A DNA stretch of 64,000 bases from assembly GCF_051379705.1 (NCBI RefSeq), contig NZ_CP179868.1, forward strand, positions 558,001 to 622,000, in the 5' to 3' direction. The notes under the pieces were generated by a model. That model made no database searches. It worked only from the letters and a program-made list of their open reading frames with translations, and was not told where the DNA came from. A program made the position numbers and the translations under genes. The stretch is from Ekhidna sp051379705. GTDB lineage: Bacteria; Bacteroidota; Bacteroidia; Cytophagales; Cyclobacteriaceae. This document shows, one piece after another, positions 8,138-16,677 of this stretch. Numbering within the stretch: the stretch's first letter is position 1; every line of letters begins with the position of its first letter.

Positions 8138-9049
8138 TTGATCGCACCGCTTAAAAAAATTGTTGTTTGCCTTGACCATTCAGATATGGACAAAGGCCTC
8201 ATAGAGAATGCTTGTTCTCTAAGCAAGTCAGCTGGAGCCACGCAGATAATCTTTCTCAATGTTATAAAAGACTTCAACCTACCCGATTCAGTATTAAAAG
8301 AGTTCCCAGATCTTTTGGATAAGGCTCTTAAGGAAAGAGAAGATGAAATCAAAAAACTCATTGCCAAACATTTCAAATGTGATGTGCCTACAAAGATTCT
8401 GGTTCGTCAGGGTGGAGAAACAAAAGAAATACTCAAAGTTGCAAATGACCTAAAGTCGGACTTGCTGATCCTTGGACGTAAAAAAACAAGTGACTCAGTT
8501 CTTAGCACACGAGTGGCTAGAAGAGCTCCCTGCAATCTTTTAATGATTCCAGCAGGTGTTGAGCTAAAATTGGACAAGATCTTTATTCCTGTTGATTTTT
8601 CAGATTATTCATCGCTTTCATTAAAAAGGATCTTACTCCTTACAAAGGATCTTAAGTCTAAGATTTATTTGCAAAATGTCTATCAGGTACCTTCCAGTTA
8701 TCGATACTCTGGCAAAACCTATGAAGAGTTTTCGGAGATCATGAAAGGACATGCCTCAAAAGATTTAGAAATCCTGATTAAAAAAGTTGATAAATCATCT
8801 CAAGAGCTTATTCCTGTATACTCTCAAGATAAAGATGGAAAAATCATTGACTTAGCGCTTAAGGAAGCCAATAAAAAGAAAGTGGATTTAATTGTGATGG
8901 GTGCCAAAGGCAGGACAACAACATCTGCATTATTTATTGGAAGCAAGGCAGAACGAATGATACGGATAAATGAAAATATTCCACTTCTGATCATTCGTAA
9001 AAAAGGAGCTGTTGCTGGAATTCTGGAAACTCTAAAAGATTTGGGTTAG
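8138..9049 (+). CDS. Tandem-domain universal stress protein (UspA family)
   Basis: Two UspA domains in one 303-aa chain. Domain 1 (about 1-145) begins KKIVVCLDHSD and has the GRKKTSDS segment; domain 2 (about 148-290) begins DKIFIPVDFSD and contains GAKGRTTTSALFIGSKAERM, close to the ATP-binding pattern G-x2-G-x9-G-(S/T). The second domain is therefore the likely nucleotide-binding one, while the first lacks a clean ATP motif. The protein is probably cytoplasmic. It starts with TTG at 8138; no ATG exists before the first beta strand, and the promoter predicts transcription from about 8123. The stop overlaps the stop of the convergent marR gene by four bases. Regulation by an FNR-like site in the promoter spacer is possible but unproved. 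Confidence 0.85.
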   Translation: MIAPLKKIVVCLDHSDMDKGLIENACSLSKSAGATQIIFLNVIKDFNLPDSVLKEFPDLLDKALKEREDEIKKLIAKHFKCDVPTKILVRQGGETKEILKVANDLKSDLLILGRKKTSDSVLSTRVARRAPCNLLMIPAGVELKLDKIFIPVDFSDYSSLSLKRILLLTKDLKSKIYLQNVYQVPSSYRYSGKTYEEFSEIMKGHASKDLEILIKKVDKSSQELIPVYSQDKDGKIIDLALKEANKKKVDLIVMGAKGRTTTSALFIGSKAERMIRINENIPLLIIRKKGAVAGILETLKDLG

Positions 9050-9495
9050 CTCCTGAGCTTATCCAGTAAGTAGTTTAGTGTTTCAGCCTCTTTCTCCGAA
9101 AGCTTTCTATTCTCAGACTCCCATTGATCCATTTCTTCATCCATCTTATTTAGTAGATCTAAGCCTCTATCAGAGATTAAAACATCTACGGCTCTTCTGT
9201 CTTTCGAGCATTGTTTACGGACAACCAAGCCCTTCTCTTCCAATCTATCCACAATTCGAGAGGCGTTTGAGCTTTTATCAAGCATACGCTCTATCAGTAA
9301 GTTGACTGTAGCAGGTTTTGGATGTTGCCCTCTTAGAATTCTCAGGATATTAAATTGCGGAGTTGTTAATCCATTGGATTTAAAGAGCTCAGAGTTCTGC
9401 TGATTCATCCAAGAATTAGTGTAAAGAATATTAACAACTGCCTTCGAAAATTCACTTTTGAATTTTTCTTGCTTTATTTCTTCTGCTATTCCCAT
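9046..9495 (-). CDS. MarR-family transcriptional regulator
   Basis: A 149-aa winged-helix regulator of the MarR type. Visible parts: an N-terminal dimerization helix (residues 1-40), a recognition region GLTTPQFNILRILRG and NLLIERMLDKSSNASRIVDR (about 45-90), the wing GLVVRKQCSKDRRAVDV (about 92-108) with the DRR motif, and a C-terminal helix. MarR proteins bind palindromes as dimers and usually repress their own gene; the perfect 17-base palindrome at 9512-9528, starting 17 bases upstream of the ATG, fits this well. A cysteine (RKQCSKDRR) near the wing could make it redox sensitive, though this is only a possibility. Candidate targets are its own gene and the divergent ECF sigma operon. It converges with the universal stress gene. 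Confidence 0.88.
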   Translation of the reverse strand: MGIAEEIKQEKFKSEFSKAVVNILYTNSWMNQQNSELFKSNGLTTPQFNILRILRGQHPKPATVNLLIERMLDKSSNASRIVDRLEEKGLVVRKQCSKDRRAVDVLISDRGLDLLNKMDEEMDQWESENRKLSEKEAETLNYLLDKLRS

Positions 9496-9511
9496 TTTTA
9501 TTTTAGATACA

Positions 9512-9528
9512 GTTACATTAAATGTAAC
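9512..9528. promoter_or_regulatory. Probable MarR operator palindrome
   Basis: GTTACATT-A-AATGTAAC is a perfect inverted repeat of eight bases around one central base, the size and symmetry expected for a MarR dimer. It lies 17 bases upstream of the marR start and about 100 bases upstream of the divergent sigma factor gene. Confidence 0.75.
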
Positions 9529-9625
9529 AACATTTTAAAGAAAAGGTTGCTTCGATAAATATTTAGATAGAGATTAAACCATCTGCTATCTTTAGCATCT
9601 AAGACTCGTACCCACCTGAAAAAAA

Positions 9626-10162
9626 TTGGAAGATCTGATCGTAGAAAAGATTCGTGAAGAAGAAACTCGTAATTACGGGTTCAATCTGCTGGTACGAGAG
9701 TATCAAGAGCGCATCTATTGGCATGTGCGTAAGATGGTCATAGATCATGATGATGCTGACGACCTGGTTCAGGAGATTTTTGTGAAAGTTTGGCATAACC
9801 TGGACAAATTTCGAGCAGATTCGAAACTATATACATGGATATATCGAATCGCAACAAATGAGTGTCTGAACTTTTTAAGGAAAAAGAAAAAGCGATTCTT
9901 CTTGCCAATACACGATTTGGAAGGTGAGCTTACAGAAAAGCTTACGAGTGCGGTTGAACCTACAGGAGATGAAGTACAAATGAAATTGCAAAAAGCTTTG
10001 TTAAAACTACCTGACAAGCAACGACTGGTGTTTAATATGAAATATTATGAGGATATGAAATTTTCTGAAATTGCTGAAATAACCGGAACCAGTATTGGAG
10101 CATTGAAGGCCAGTTATCATCATGCAGTGAAAAAAATTGAAGAATTTATAAATCCCGATTAA
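9626..10162 (+). CDS. ECF-type RNA polymerase sigma factor
   Basis: A 178-aa sigma-70 family protein with the two ECF regions. Region 2 covers about 20-90: DHDDADDLVQEIFVKVWHN and TWIYRIATNECLNFLRKKK. Region 4 covers about 115-175: LPDKQRLVFNMKYYEDMKF, then SEIAEITGTSIGALKASYHH. It would redirect RNA polymerase to a small regulon in response to an envelope signal. The start is TTG at 9626; the next in-frame ATG lies inside region 2 and would destroy the domain. A possible -7 box TATCTTTA lies at 9587-9594. It heads an operon of four genes; the next product is a single-pass membrane protein, the usual partner of an ECF factor. Confidence 0.9.
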   Translation: MEDLIVEKIREEETRNYGFNLLVREYQERIYWHVRKMVIDHDDADDLVQEIFVKVWHNLDKFRADSKLYTWIYRIATNECLNFLRKKKKRFFLPIHDLEGELTEKLTSAVEPTGDEVQMKLQKALLKLPDKQRLVFNMKYYEDMKFSEIAEITGTSIGALKASYHHAVKKIEEFINPD

Positions 10163-10197
10163 ACCTTCGATCATTGGGAGAATCTAAGAAACACGAG

Positions 10198-10620
10198 ATG
10201 AAGTATAAACTTGACGATATCGAAAAAAAAGAAACGCTTAAAGTACCTGATGGTTACTTTGAAGATTTGCCTATGAAGATTCAGCAAAGAATCTCCACAG
10301 AAACGAAACCACAACTGAATCGAATCCCATCTTGGAGCCTTGCCCTTGCGGCATCTCTCCTTCTGTTAGTGACCTTTGTCTTCATCTTGCCTCATGACGA
10401 TCCTTCGCCTGAAGAACTACTAGCTGAAATTCCTCAAAATGAGATCGCAGCATACCTTGATCAAATTGATTTAGATGAATACGATATAGCCTCAGCAATT
10501 GGTGATGAGGCAAACGAACTGGAATTTGAAAATACAGATGTCTTAGATGGAATTGATCTTGATGATGAGGCCATCGATGATGTACTACTGGAATATGATT
10601 TAGCAGACGAATACTTATAA
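10198..10620 (+). CDS. Probable membrane anti-sigma factor with a highly acidic outer tail
   Basis: From the ATG at 10198 the protein is 140 aa; a TTG at 10174 would add eight residues. The N-terminal cytoplasmic part has LKVPDGYFEDLPMKIQQRI, a pattern seen in Bacteroidota proteins encoded after ECF sigma genes. A single membrane helix (SWSLALAASLLLLVTFVFIL) lies near residues 45-64. The remaining 75 residues are extremely acidic: 28 Asp or Glu and no Lys or Arg. It has no recognisable zinc anti-sigma motif. Position directly after the sigma gene and before a basic periplasmic protein suggests it holds the sigma factor at the membrane and senses the envelope with its tail. The family is not formally characterised to my knowledge, so the role is inferred from context. 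Confidence 0.65.
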   Translation: MKYKLDDIEKKETLKVPDGYFEDLPMKIQQRISTETKPQLNRIPSWSLALAASLLLLVTFVFILPHDDPSPEELLAEIPQNEIAAYLDQIDLDEYDIASAIGDEANELEFENTDVLDGIDLDDEAIDDVLLEYDLADEYL

Positions 10621-10622
10621 AA

Positions 10623-11099
10623 ATGAAACGAATAATAATATTAATAGCGGCATTCATATCATTTGATGCTTTCTCACAAAGCCCAGAGGCCATGAAGAAG
10701 ATAGAAGCTGCCAAGATTGCTTTAATTACTGAGCGGCTAGAGCTTACACCTCAGCAAGCAGAAAAGTTCTGGCCGATCTATCGGGAGTTTATCAATCAAA
10801 GGAAAGAGGTCAGAAGAGATTTTGATCAGGCCAGGAGAACATTTGACCCAAATAAAGCCTCTGAAGAAGAGAACAAGAAGATGCTGGAAATGGCTAATCA
10901 AGTGAAAGAGCGACAGTTGAAACTAGAACAGCAGTATTCAGTTCGTTTACAGAAAGTGATAACTACTCGCCAACTCAATAGCTTAAGAAAAGCAGAGACT
11001 GATTTCAAAGAGATGCTAATTAGAAGGCTACGAGCTCAGCAGATGAAACGACAGAAGCAAGAACGAAATAACGATCGTTTAAACGATCGACGGAATTAA
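10623..11099 (+). CDS. Periplasmic LTxxQ-containing protein, putative sensor partner of the ECF sigma operon
   Basis: 158 aa with a signal peptide (MKRIIILIAAFISFDAFSQ). The mature part is helical and contains ITERLELTPQQAEKFWPIY, an LTxxQ motif of the kind found in CpxP/Spy chaperone-like stress sensors, then long Lys/Arg/Gln-rich helices and a basic C-terminus (QQMKRQKQERNN). Proteins of this type often follow ECF sigma genes in Bacteroidota and have been labelled sensors of ECF-type sigma factors. Only two bases separate it from the preceding acidic membrane protein. The charge contrast between its basic mature chain and the acidic tail of its neighbour suggests they bind each other outside the cytoplasmic membrane. 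The direct signal is unknown. Confidence 0.7.
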   Translation: MKRIIILIAAFISFDAFSQSPEAMKKIEAAKIALITERLELTPQQAEKFWPIYREFINQRKEVRRDFDQARRTFDPNKASEEENKKMLEMANQVKERQLKLEQQYSVRLQKVITTRQLNSLRKAETDFKEMLIRRLRAQQMKRQKQERNNDRLNDRRN

Positions 11100-11117
11100 A
11101 ATCACCTACCCTACCTG

Positions 11118-12221
11118 ATGCGTCGAACTGCCACCATATTGGTGTTGCTGACACTGACAATTTCATCTTATTCACAAGATGAATTAAGTTATGCCGAACA
11201 GCTAAAAGCCATTGAAGACGAGATGGATTCGCTCTCTATCTTCACCTTGATTGATAGTCTGTTTTCTATGGACTTTGAACCTGCCAGCGAACTGAATATT
11301 CGCCTAGGGTTTACGACCAATGTCACTAGCGCAGGTAGAGATTACAACATCAGCCAAAGTGGGATTTCGCCAGGCATTTCCTACTATCATAAATCTGGCT
11401 TTTATACTGACTTAGCTGGATATTGGAACAGCGGAGTAGATCCGAATTACAACCCAACAGTTTTGTCCATCGGATATTTAGGCAATTTCAAAAATCCTAA
11501 ATGGAGCTATTCGGTAGATGCAGAAAAATGGTTTTACAATCCTAAAGATTCTTCAGATAACCCACTAACATCCTCTTTGGGAGCTTCCATCAGCTATGAC
11601 TTTAAATGGGGATTTGGCTCAGTAGATTATTCCTTTCTGTTTGGCGAGGAAGCGGCCAATAGAATTATCACTAATCTTAGTGGAAACATCAACCTCGGCA
11701 AATGGTGGATTTTTAAAAGCATAAACCTGTATCCAACTGCAAACATGATGATCGGTAATAGTGACATCACACAATTGCGAATTACCAATCAACAAGTAAG
11801 TGAACAAACTGCCAACAAGATTAAACGTCTTGAATCTTTTGCTAATCTCACAGACAAGCAGAAAGCATTGCTAGGAATACTCATATGGCGTGCATTTGAA
11901 AACAATTCAATTTCCCAACAAACACGAAACCAGCTTTTGTTTGATCTTAGAAACTCGTCAAACCTATCGCCACAGGATCGACTAGCTTTGCAAACCATAG
12001 CTAACGAAGGATATTCTATTGCGGAGGAAGTGAATAGCAATGCCTTCGGTGTACTGAACTATGCGTTCACTTTACCTTTATCATTATCAACCAATCGCTT
12101 CTATATTCTTTTGAGCTACACATATAGCATTCCTGTTCAACTTCCGGGAGAGGAGTTAATAGCTATAGATCCAATCGGATATTTTGGCGCTTCAATTTCC
12201 TACAGAATACCTTTCAAATAA
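11118..12221 (+). CDS. Putative outer-membrane beta-barrel protein of the ECF operon
   Basis: 367 aa, unknown family. It has a signal peptide (MRRTATILVLLTLTISSYSQ), then an N-terminal segment rich in Glu/Asp. From about residue 55 alternating polar/aromatic strands appear (NIRLGFTTNVTSAGRD, GISPGISYYHKSGFYTDLAGY, ISYDFKWGFGSVDYSFLFG), and it ends in SISYRIPFK with aromatic residues near the end, as in outer-membrane barrels. A polar helical insertion lies around residues 225-300 (QQVSEQTANKIKRLE and following). It is the last gene of the sigma operon, 18 bases after the previous stop, so it is either a target or the sensor end of the pathway. No enzyme motif is seen. Confidence 0.6.
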   Translation: MRRTATILVLLTLTISSYSQDELSYAEQLKAIEDEMDSLSIFTLIDSLFSMDFEPASELNIRLGFTTNVTSAGRDYNISQSGISPGISYYHKSGFYTDLAGYWNSGVDPNYNPTVLSIGYLGNFKNPKWSYSVDAEKWFYNPKDSSDNPLTSSLGASISYDFKWGFGSVDYSFLFGEEAANRIITNLSGNINLGKWWIFKSINLYPTANMMIGNSDITQLRITNQQVSEQTANKIKRLESFANLTDKQKALLGILIWRAFENNSISQQTRNQLLFDLRNSSNLSPQDRLALQTIANEGYSIAEEVNSNAFGVLNYAFTLPLSLSTNRFYILLSYTYSIPVQLPGEELIAIDPIGYFGASISYRIPFK

Positions 12222-12246
12222 TCACTGCCGAAAAGGAATAATAACC

Positions 12247-12254
12247 TACCTTTG
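12247..12254 (+). promoter_or_regulatory. -7 box TACCTTTG of pyrG
   Basis: TACCTTTG is an exact TAnnTTTG match, 35 bases upstream of the pyrG ATG. No clear -33 TTG is present at 19 bases. An AAGGAAAAAGG purine tract just before the ATG may help ribosome binding. Confidence 0.55.
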
Positions 12255-12288
12255 CATCCCGTAACAAGGAAAAAGGAAAACGCTCTTC

Positions 12289-13908
12289 ATGTCTAAAACG
12301 AAATACATTTTTGTTACGGGCGGTGTAACATCTTCCCTCGGAAAGGGAATCATCGCAGCTTCTCTTGGCAAACTACTACAGGCCAGAGGCTTATCCGTAA
12401 CCATTCAGAAATTTGATCCCTATATCAATATTGATCCGGGTACACTTAATCCATATGAGCATGGTGAATGCTACGTTACCAATGATGGAGCAGAAACTGA
12501 TCTGGATCTTGGTCATTATGAGCGCTTCCTTAGCATTGAAACCTCCCAAGCCAATAACGTCACTACCGGTAGAATTTACTATAACGTTATTCAAAAAGAA
12601 CGTCAAGGTGAATTTCTGGGAAAAACAGTACAAGTTATTCCTCACATTACTGATGAAATTAAAAACAACATCTACAAGCTTGGTGAAACAGGAAAATATG
12701 ATGTTGTCATTACTGAGATCGGTGGATGCGTCGGCGATATTGAGTCATTGCCATTTGTCGAGGCAGTAAGACAAGCTAAATTCGAGCTCGGCCCAACGAA
12801 TAGCATTTCTATTCACCTAACCTTGATCCCTTACCTCAAGGCATCCGGAGAGTTGAAGACAAAGCCTACCCAACATTCAGTTAAGGAGCTTTTAGAGGCT
12901 GGTATTCAGCCGGATATTTTAGTGTGTCGCTCAGAATATCCAATCACTCAAGAGATCAGAAAAAAGTTAGCACTTTTTTGTAACGTTCCTATCAATTCAG
13001 TCATCGAAGCATTGGACGCACCTACCATCTACGATGTACCAATATTAATGCGTAAGGAAAAGCTGGATGAGCGAGTACTCACCAAGTTTAAGATGCCTTA
13101 CAAAAAGGAGCCTAAGATTGATAAGTGGAAGGAATTTCTTGGTAGGTTAAAAAACCCAACAGATTCTGTGAATATTGGGTTGGTGGGCAAGTATGTTGAA
13201 CTGCAAGATGCATATAAGTCAATTGCTGAATCTTTCATTCATGCAGGATCTGCCAATGAGTGCAAGGTTAATGTGAAGTGGATCCACGCCGAAGAATTGG
13301 ATGGAGATAATGTAAATAAGGCACTAGGCGGATTAGATGGTATCCTGGTTGCTCCAGGTTTTGGCGAGCGCGGGATCGAAGGAAAGATATACGCCGTTCA
13401 ATATGCGCGAGAAAATAAGATTCCATTTTTCGGGATCTGTCTTGGCATGCAGTGTGCTGTGATTGAGTTTGCCAGAAACGTGCTAGGCATGAAAAAAGCC
13501 AATAGTAAAGAAATGGCAAAAACCTCTTATCCAGTCATTGATTTAATGGAAAGCCAGAAAAACATTAAAGATATGGGAGGAACGATGCGACTTGGGGCTT
13601 ATGTTTGCGAACTTAAAAAAGGAAGTAAGGCTTACGCTGCTTACGGGTCGAAGAAAATCATGGAACGCCATCGCCATAGATATGAGTTTAATAATAAGTT
13701 TCTAGAGGAATATGAAAATGCCGGGATGACTGCCACAGGAATCAATCCTGACACTAACCTGGTAGAAATTATGGAGATAAAGGACCATCCTTGGTTTGTT
13801 GGAACTCAATACCATCCAGAATTGAAGTCAACCGTAATGGATCCGCATCCACTATTTGTAAAATTTGTCAAAGCGTCACTTGATCACAAGAAAAGTCAAG
13901 AGGCATAA
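12289..13908 (+). CDS. pyrG: CTP synthase
   Basis: Converts UTP to CTP with ATP and glutamine in the cytoplasm. At 539 aa it has the standard length. The N-terminal amidoligase domain (1 to about 270) starts KYIFVTGGVTSSLGKGI with the P-loop-like nucleotide site, followed by KFDPYINIDPGTL and EIGGCVGDIESLPF. The C-terminal glutamine amidotransferase domain (about 290-539) has GFGERGIEGK, the nucleophile cysteine in FFGICLGMQ and the His/Glu pair in GTQYHPELKS, so the catalytic triad is complete. It is preceded by its own promoter and followed after 10 bases by yidC, with which it is probably co-transcribed. Confidence 0.98.
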   Translation: MSKTKYIFVTGGVTSSLGKGIIAASLGKLLQARGLSVTIQKFDPYINIDPGTLNPYEHGECYVTNDGAETDLDLGHYERFLSIETSQANNVTTGRIYYNVIQKERQGEFLGKTVQVIPHITDEIKNNIYKLGETGKYDVVITEIGGCVGDIESLPFVEAVRQAKFELGPTNSISIHLTLIPYLKASGELKTKPTQHSVKELLEAGIQPDILVCRSEYPITQEIRKKLALFCNVPINSVIEALDAPTIYDVPILMRKEKLDERVLTKFKMPYKKEPKIDKWKEFLGRLKNPTDSVNIGLVGKYVELQDAYKSIAESFIHAGSANECKVNVKWIHAEELDGDNVNKALGGLDGILVAPGFGERGIEGKIYAVQYARENKIPFFGICLGMQCAVIEFARNVLGMKKANSKEMAKTSYPVIDLMESQKNIKDMGGTMRLGAYVCELKKGSKAYAAYGSKKIMERHRHRYEFNNKFLEEYENAGMTATGINPDTNLVEIMEIKDHPWFVGTQYHPELKSTVMDPHPLFVKFVKASLDHKKSQEA

Positions 13909-13918
13909 TTCATCTTAA

Positions 13919-15739
13919 ATGGATCGAAATCAATTTATAGGACTAATCCTAATGTTTGCCTTATTGGCAGTTTACTTTACCTGGTTTGCCCCAGAACCAC
14001 CAGTTCCTGAAGAACTGACTACACAGGAAGAGCAACCAGTTTCAGAAATTGTGGCAGAAGCGGCACCTGCAGATTCCACCACAATGGTTCCAAGTATTCC
14101 TGACTCAGTGAAAGCATCTCTGAATGTTCAACAATACGGAGCTTTCGCTTTCGCATCAGAAGGCGAGGAAGCATTAAAAACCATAGAGAATAATGAGCTA
14201 TCGATCTCATTTTCCAATAAGGGAGGAAGGATAAAGGATGTGGTTTTAAAGAATCACAAAGATTATCTGGGCAATCCATTAGTACTTATAGATGGTTCCA
14301 AGTCTAAAACAGATCTAATTGTAGACCATAATGGAAGGAAAATAAACTTATCAGAATTATCCTATGTGCCGAGTATTAAGAGTTTTGGAGACACCACACA
14401 AGTATCCTATGTTCTGTCGGACGGAAATTTCTCCATTATACAAAAGTACCTTATCCCTCCAACTGGATTTGAAGTAGCCTACAGCATAGAGGCTACGGGG
14501 TTGAATAGTATTCTAAATCCAACAGATGTCAATTTCAACTGGACTCATGCCATAAATAGAGCAGAGCAAAATCTGGATGATGGACGATTAAATAGTAACG
14601 TAAGATACTATCGAGCAGATGATGAATATGACGAGTTATCACAGCGTTCGACCGAGTTCGAAGACGAAACACTTGGTACCCAAGTAAAGTGGGTTTCATT
14701 TAAGCAGAAATTCTTTTCAGCAGCGATCATTGCAAAAACGTCATTTAAGTCCGGATACATTAGCCAAACGGTTGATTTTGCAGATACCACATCTGTGAAA
14801 AACATGTCTATGCAAATGCTGATTCCTTATTCAGATTTTGCCAATGGTTTCAATGCACGTTACTACTTTGGGTCTAATAAATACAATATCCTTAGAAAGG
14901 TAACTCCCGAATTTGAAGAAAATCTGGATATGGGATGGGGTCCGCTTCCAGTGGTAAACAAATACCTCATCATCCCTATTTTCCACTTTCTTGAGCGATT
15001 CTTCACCAATTATGGTATCATCATATTAATTGTTGTGATTGTCATTCGATTGATTCTATCTCCATTGACCTGGAAATCACATATGTCAATGGCAAAGATG
15101 CGAGCAATGAAACCAGAACTAGATGAGCTCAAGGCTAAGCATGAAGGAGATGCTCAGAAAGCTCAGCAGGAGCAAATGAAACTTTACCAGCAAGTGGGAA
15201 TTAATCCCGTTAGCGGATGCATCCCAATGTTGCTCCAGATGCCAATCTTGTTCTCGCTGTTTTTCTTCTTTCCAAATGCGGTAGAATTAAGACAACAGGC
15301 GTTCTTGTGGGCGCATGATCTATCTACATATGACAGTGTGCTAAATCTCCCATTTGAGATTCCATTCTATGGCGATCATGTAAGTCTTTTCACACTATTG
15401 ATGACACTTTCCACAATTCTATACACCTGGAGTAACAGCCAAATCACAACGGTTCAAGGCCCAATGAAAACACTCCAGTACATGATGCCAATTATGTTCC
15501 TTTTTGTGTTGAATAGCTACGCTTCCGGACTAACTTTCTATTACTTCGTATCCAATATGACCACATTTGGTCAAACTGTACTATTTAGAAAAATTATTGA
15601 TGAAGATAAAATTCACAAACTGCTGCAGGATAATAAGAAGAAGAATGCCAATAAGAAGAAGTCTAAATTTCAGACCAGACTTGAGGAAGCAATGAAGGCA
15701 AATCAAGAAGCGCAAAAAAAGAGTAAAAAGAAAAAATAG
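13919..15739 (+). CDS. yidC: Membrane protein insertase YidC
   Basis: Inserts and folds inner-membrane proteins alone or with SecYEG. 606 aa, the long Gram-negative form: an N-terminal membrane helix (FIGLILMFALLAVYFTWFA), a large periplasmic beta-sandwich domain (about 50-340), then the conserved C-terminal membrane core (about 350-570) with NYGIIILIVVIVIRLILSPL, the cytoplasmic helical hairpin (KMRAMKPELDELKAKHEGD), NPVSGCIPMLLQMPILFSLF and further membrane helices. The tail is Lys-rich (KKNANKKKSKF), as in YidC proteins that contact ribosomes. A strong terminator (15758-15800) ends the pyrG-yidC unit. Confidence 0.97.
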   Translation: MDRNQFIGLILMFALLAVYFTWFAPEPPVPEELTTQEEQPVSEIVAEAAPADSTTMVPSIPDSVKASLNVQQYGAFAFASEGEEALKTIENNELSISFSNKGGRIKDVVLKNHKDYLGNPLVLIDGSKSKTDLIVDHNGRKINLSELSYVPSIKSFGDTTQVSYVLSDGNFSIIQKYLIPPTGFEVAYSIEATGLNSILNPTDVNFNWTHAINRAEQNLDDGRLNSNVRYYRADDEYDELSQRSTEFEDETLGTQVKWVSFKQKFFSAAIIAKTSFKSGYISQTVDFADTTSVKNMSMQMLIPYSDFANGFNARYYFGSNKYNILRKVTPEFEENLDMGWGPLPVVNKYLIIPIFHFLERFFTNYGIIILIVVIVIRLILSPLTWKSHMSMAKMRAMKPELDELKAKHEGDAQKAQQEQMKLYQQVGINPVSGCIPMLLQMPILFSLFFFFPNAVELRQQAFLWAHDLSTYDSVLNLPFEIPFYGDHVSLFTLLMTLSTILYTWSNSQITTVQGPMKTLQYMMPIMFLFVLNSYASGLTFYYFVSNMTTFGQTVLFRKIIDEDKIHKLLQDNKKKNANKKKSKFQTRLEEAMKANQEAQKKSKKKK

Positions 15740-15757
15740 ATTGTTGATATCTACGTT

Positions 15758-15800
15758 AAAAACCTTGGTTCTAGTTCATTGAATCAAGGTTTTTCTTTTT
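15758..15800 (+). terminator. Rho-independent terminator after yidC
   Basis: AAAAACCTTGGTTC and GAATCAAGGTTTTT form a 14-base stem with one G-T pair around a nine-base loop, followed by a T-rich run. The A-rich left flank could allow weak function in the other direction too. Confidence 0.88.
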
Positions 15801-15844
15801 TACACAAGTTATTCACAACATGACTATCTTGAGATTAGGTTGGA

Positions 15845-15852
15845 TATATTTG
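15845..15852 (+). promoter_or_regulatory. -7 box TATATTTG of the parA-parB operon
   Basis: TATATTTG matches TAnnTTTG and predicts transcription from about 15859. The in-frame ATG at 15840 lies upstream of this box, so translation most likely starts at 15894. A TTG lies only 13 bases upstream, so the -33 element is uncertain. Confidence 0.5.
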
Positions 15853-15893
15853 TGTCCTTTACGCTACCTAAAATCACATCTGAAAACGAAACT

Positions 15894-16670
15894 ATGGGTA
15901 AAATCATTGCTATTGCAAATCAAAAAGGAGGAGTAGGTAAGACAACTTCTGCAATCAACCTTGCAGCAAGTCTAGCTGCTCTTGAATTCAAAACGCTTAT
16001 CGTGGATGCAGATCCGCAAGCCAATGCAACATCTGGTGTCGGCGTTGATCCTAAAGAAGTAGAAGTGAGCATATACGAATGCATGGTAGACGGTGCTAGC
16101 GCCAAAGAAAGCATTGTAGATACGCAGATCAAGTTTTTAGATCTCCTACCCTCTCATATCGATCTTGTAGGTGCGGAAGTAGAGATGGTCAATATTGAAG
16201 AGCGTGAGGAAAAAATGAAGCAAGCACTTGCTGACATAAGAGATGATTACGACTTCATCATTATTGATTGCTCACCATCACTGGGCCTGATCACTATTAA
16301 TGCGCTTACTGCCTCCGATTCAGTAGTTGTGCCAGTTCAATGTGAATATTTTGCCCTGGAAGGATTAGGCAAATTGCTAAACACAATCAAAATCATTCAA
16401 ACCAGATTAAACCCTGATTTAGAAATTGAAGGTATACTTCTCACGATGTATGACGTACGTCTCAACCTTGCCAACCAAGTAGTGGAGGAAGTAAAAATGC
16501 ATTTTGAATCCATGGTGTTTGACACGATGATTCCAAGAAATATCAAACTGAGTGAATCTCCTGGCTTTGGTATGCCGGCAATTACCCATGATGCAGATAG
16601 CAAAGGTTCCATCAGCTACCTCAACCTAGCCAAAGAAATTTTAGTAAGAAACGAAGTGAAAGCAGCCTGA
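15894..16670 (+). CDS. parA: Chromosome-partitioning ATPase ParA (Soj)
   Basis: A deviant Walker ATPase that moves ParB-bound origin regions. From the ATG at 15894 the protein is 258 aa and begins MGKIIAIANQKGGVGKTT, placing the deviant Walker A motif (KGGVGKTT) at the N-terminus as in all ParA/Soj proteins; the longer frame from 15840 would add 18 residues upstream of the likely transcription start. The Walker A' region is IVDADPQANATSGVG, and Walker B is DFIIIDCSPSLGLIT. The mature length is typical for chromosomal Soj. parB starts seven bases after the stop. It sits downstream of yidC and upstream of DUF5683, dapB and lepB, a common Bacteroidota gene order. Confidence 0.96.
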   Translation: MGKIIAIANQKGGVGKTTSAINLAASLAALEFKTLIVDADPQANATSGVGVDPKEVEVSIYECMVDGASAKESIVDTQIKFLDLLPSHIDLVGAEVEMVNIEEREEKMKQALADIRDDYDFIIIDCSPSLGLITINALTASDSVVVPVQCEYFALEGLGKLLNTIKIIQTRLNPDLEIEGILLTMYDVRLNLANQVVEEVKMHFESMVFDTMIPRNIKLSESPGFGMPAITHDADSKGSISYLNLAKEILVRNEVKAA

Positions 16671-16677
16671 AGAGAAT

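Noticed and set aside
12413..12769. 118-aa ORF overlapping pyrG in another frame
   Set aside because: Lies fully inside the conserved CTP synthase gene and has low-complexity Ile/Met/Leu composition.
15809..15817. TTATTCACA, one base from the DnaA box, near parA
   Set aside because: Single copy, no cluster of boxes or AT-rich unwinding region; not evidence for an origin.
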